This document shows, piece after piece, positions 5,201-6,838 of a stretch of 6,838 nucleotides of DNA (positions are counted from its first letter, which is position 1; every line of letters starts with the position of its first letter). The notes below the pieces were generated by a model. It saw nothing but the letters and a program-made list of their open reading frames with translations. It was not told the origin of the DNA and ran no database searches. Made by a program: the position numbers and the translations under genes. Source of the DNA: Acidobacteriota bacterium (GTDB lineage: Bacteria > Acidobacteriota > Vicinamibacteria > Vicinamibacterales > UBA823); the NCBI GenBank assembly GCA_002714165.1, contig PAWT01000029.1:17092-23929 (forward strand), given 5' to 3'.

Positions 5201-6838
5201 CTAGTCCTTTAGTGTAACAACTGTCACGCCACCACCACCTTCTTCTGCTGGCGCTGTGTAATATCGTTCAACAATTCGATGATCATCTAACAAATTAGCG
5301 ATTGCTCTCCGTAGCCGACCGGTACCATGTCCGTGAATCACTCTCAAGTTCGATTGATCCGCTAATAAGGCTTTGTCCAGGAATGCCTCGGTTCTCGTCA
5401 GTGCTTCATCAATTGTGCAACCGATAACATTCAGTTCTGCTAACGATTCATTCAACTCTGGCAGTTGCACGCTCACTTTCGCAGGAGGTGAGAACTTTTG
5501 TGATCCTTGGTCTATCATTCGGAGGTCTCCAAGAGGTGCTAGAAGTCGCTTGCCCTGAATATCCACTTCAGCGCTATCCTGTGCAACGTTTGTAACGACC
5601 CCTTCAAACCCCATACTTTCTACTATGACATGGTCCCCGACAGAGAAGCTCTGCGCTGACGTGTTGTTTCGCTCAGATATAGATTCGGCTTTGATGTTTG
5701 GGAGGTCATTTTGAAAGCGATTCGAAATAGTATCTATGGTTTTTCGAGCAGTTACACGTGCCGCTCCTTGAATTCCAGTAGTCATATCTTGTAAATGCCC
5801 AGAGGAGGCAGCCTCTGTTAATGTGACCATTTCCTTCTTGAATTCCCGTATTGTCAGGTCGATTTCACGCTTAGCTTCTCGGACACTTGTATCAACACCC
5901 CGTTTTTTCTCAGCACGAATGAAGGCTTCCTGCTTGGTAAGAGCGGTTTCACGAGCGCGTAATCCCGTTTCTGTATTAACTAGCTGATCACGTACTTCAG
6001 CAACATGATGGCGTTCGTCATCAAGTCTTCGTAAATCCTGTTCAAGACGTTCTAAATGATTAGACAGCTGGGTTTCCAGTGTAGTTTGGCGAGTTTTTGC
6101 GGCTGCTACAATGGAGGGTGCTAACCCTAGCCGGGCTGAAATTTCGAGTGCCAGGCTTCGTCCAGGAGAACCGTAACGTAGCACGTAGGTTGGTGCATAG
6201 GTTTTCGCATCAAATCCAAAACCAGCACAAGTCACTCCATCAGTCGTGGATGCGTATGATTTAAGTACTTCGTAATGGGTTGTAGTAAGGACTTGTGCGC
6301 CCCGCTGACGAAAATGGTCCACTATTGCTGCTCCGAGTGCTCCGCCTTCCGCAGGATCGGTGCCAGCACCTATCTCATCAAAAAGGAGTAATGCTGGAAA
6401 GGTCAGAGATCGATCCATAGCCGCAATATTCGTAATGTGCCAAGAAAACGTGCTTAAGTTTGCTGAAATCGATTGTTCGTCACCAATATCAGTAAACATC
6501 GAACGGAAGACAGGCACTCGCGAACCTGTCGCGGCCGGGACGTGAAGTCCTGCTTGGGCCATGAGTACAACTAAACCGGCCGTCTTTAGTGCGACAGTCT
6601 TACCGCCCGTATTCGGACCGGTTATTACAAGGGTGGTGATGGGTGGAATTAATAATAGGTTGACTGGGACAGGATCGGAGGGGATTTGCTCGTTCAATGA
6701 TTTGTTATCAACAGTGGTCTGGTCAGCCTTCCGAAGGCGTTCTCTTACAGCTGGCATTAGTAGTGGATGGCTGGCCGAACGTAATTCAAGTGTGCCGTCT
6801 GTTGAGAGTGTTGGTTCAATCCCGCCCACAAGTCTAGA
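5201..6838 (-). CDS. mutS2: MutS2 family ATPase/Smr endonuclease, C-terminal 545 residues (5' end off the window)
   Basis: MutS2 is a MutS-like dimer without the mismatch-recognition domain, linked to limiting homologous recombination and, in Bacillus, to rescue of collided ribosomes. The frame stays open to base 6838, so about 230-250 residues (core and lever start) are missing. In numbering from the first GTG (6829): HPLL motif at 21-24; Walker A GPNTGGKT at 71-78; signature segment STFSWHITNIAAM at 126-138; Walker B and D-loop LLLFDEIGAGTDPAEGGALG at 147-166; switch histidine H185 in TTTHYEVLKSYA. A charged coiled coil spans about 245-340, a KOW-like segment FSVGDHVIVESMGFEGVV about 395-412, and the Smr domain about 464-542, with HGHGTGRLRRAI (499-510) and a GGGGVTVVTL end. 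The Smr LDxx motif reads LNVIG here. It is upstream of dnaG by 48 bases in the same direction. Symbols in use are mutS2 and rqcU. Confidence 0.97.
   Translation of the reverse strand, partial: SRLVGGIEPTLSTDGTLELRSASHPLLMPAVRERLRKADQTTVDNKSLNEQIPSDPVPVNLLLIPPITTLVITGPNTGGKTVALKTAGLVVLMAQAGLHVPAATGSRVPVFRSMFTDIGDEQSISANLSTFSWHITNIAAMDRSLTFPALLLFDEIGAGTDPAEGGALGAAIVDHFRQRGAQVLTTTHYEVLKSYASTTDGVTCAGFGFDAKTYAPTYVLRYGSPGRSLALEISARLGLAPSIVAAAKTRQTTLETQLSNHLERLEQDLRRLDDERHHVAEVRDQLVNTETGLRARETALTKQEAFIRAEKKRGVDTSVREAKREIDLTIREFKKEMVTLTEAASSGHLQDMTTGIQGAARVTARKTIDTISNRFQNDLPNIKAESISERNNTSAQSFSVGDHVIVESMGFEGVVTNVAQDSAEVDIQGKRLLAPLGDLRMIDQGSQKFSPPAKVSVQLPELNESLAELNVIGCTIDEALTRTEAFLDKALLADQSNLRVIHGHGTGRLRRAIANLLDDHRIVERYYTAPAEEGGGGVTVVTLKD

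Overview
This is a bacterial chromosomal window in which every gene I can support lies on the minus strand. Read in the direction of transcription (from base 6838 down to 1) the order is: mutS2 (5' end off the window), dnaG, rpoD, a CAU-anticodon tRNA that looks like tRNA-Ile2, a coiled-coil C4 zinc-ribbon protein, a compact type I RNase H, and the start of acpS (3' end off the window). Base composition is mid-range, close to half GC by eye; it was not computed. There is no sign of a phage, plasmid, insertion sequence or CRISPR array.

The organism is best guessed as Acidobacteriota or another lineage that has MutS2 and a primary sigma factor with a long non-conserved region (deltaproteobacterial-type lineages are the main alternative). 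The guess rests on three things: the mutS2-dnaG-rpoD order in place of the enterobacterial rpsU-dnaG-rpoD order, the sequence style of the RpoD and DnaG N termini, and the Smr-domain variant in MutS2. No database was searched, so the taxon is an inference.

Layout. Bases 5201-6838 hold the C-terminal two thirds of MutS2 (ATPase, coiled coil, KOW-like segment, Smr nuclease domain). After a 48-base gap comes dnaG primase (3389-5152), and after a short gap with a good Shine-Dalgarno sequence comes the primary sigma factor rpoD (1649-3346). A 54-base spacer with a perfect 10-bp inverted repeat separates rpoD from the tRNA gene (1519-1594). A 153-base non-coding stretch follows, with a possible weak promoter and a 7-bp hairpin. 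Then come the zinc-ribbon protein (631-1365), the RNase H (172-600) and acpS (1-155), 30 and 16 bases apart.

Functionally this is a version of the macromolecular-synthesis gene cluster: DNA recombination and rescue control (MutS2), primer synthesis (DnaG), housekeeping transcription initiation (RpoD), AUA decoding (tRNA-Ile2), RNA-DNA hybrid removal (RNase H) and activation of acyl carrier protein for lipid synthesis (AcpS). I see no convincing new system. The points most worth a second look are the inverted repeat between rpoD and the tRNA, the probable TTG start of rpoD, and the zinc-ribbon coiled-coil protein next to a sigma-factor gene.
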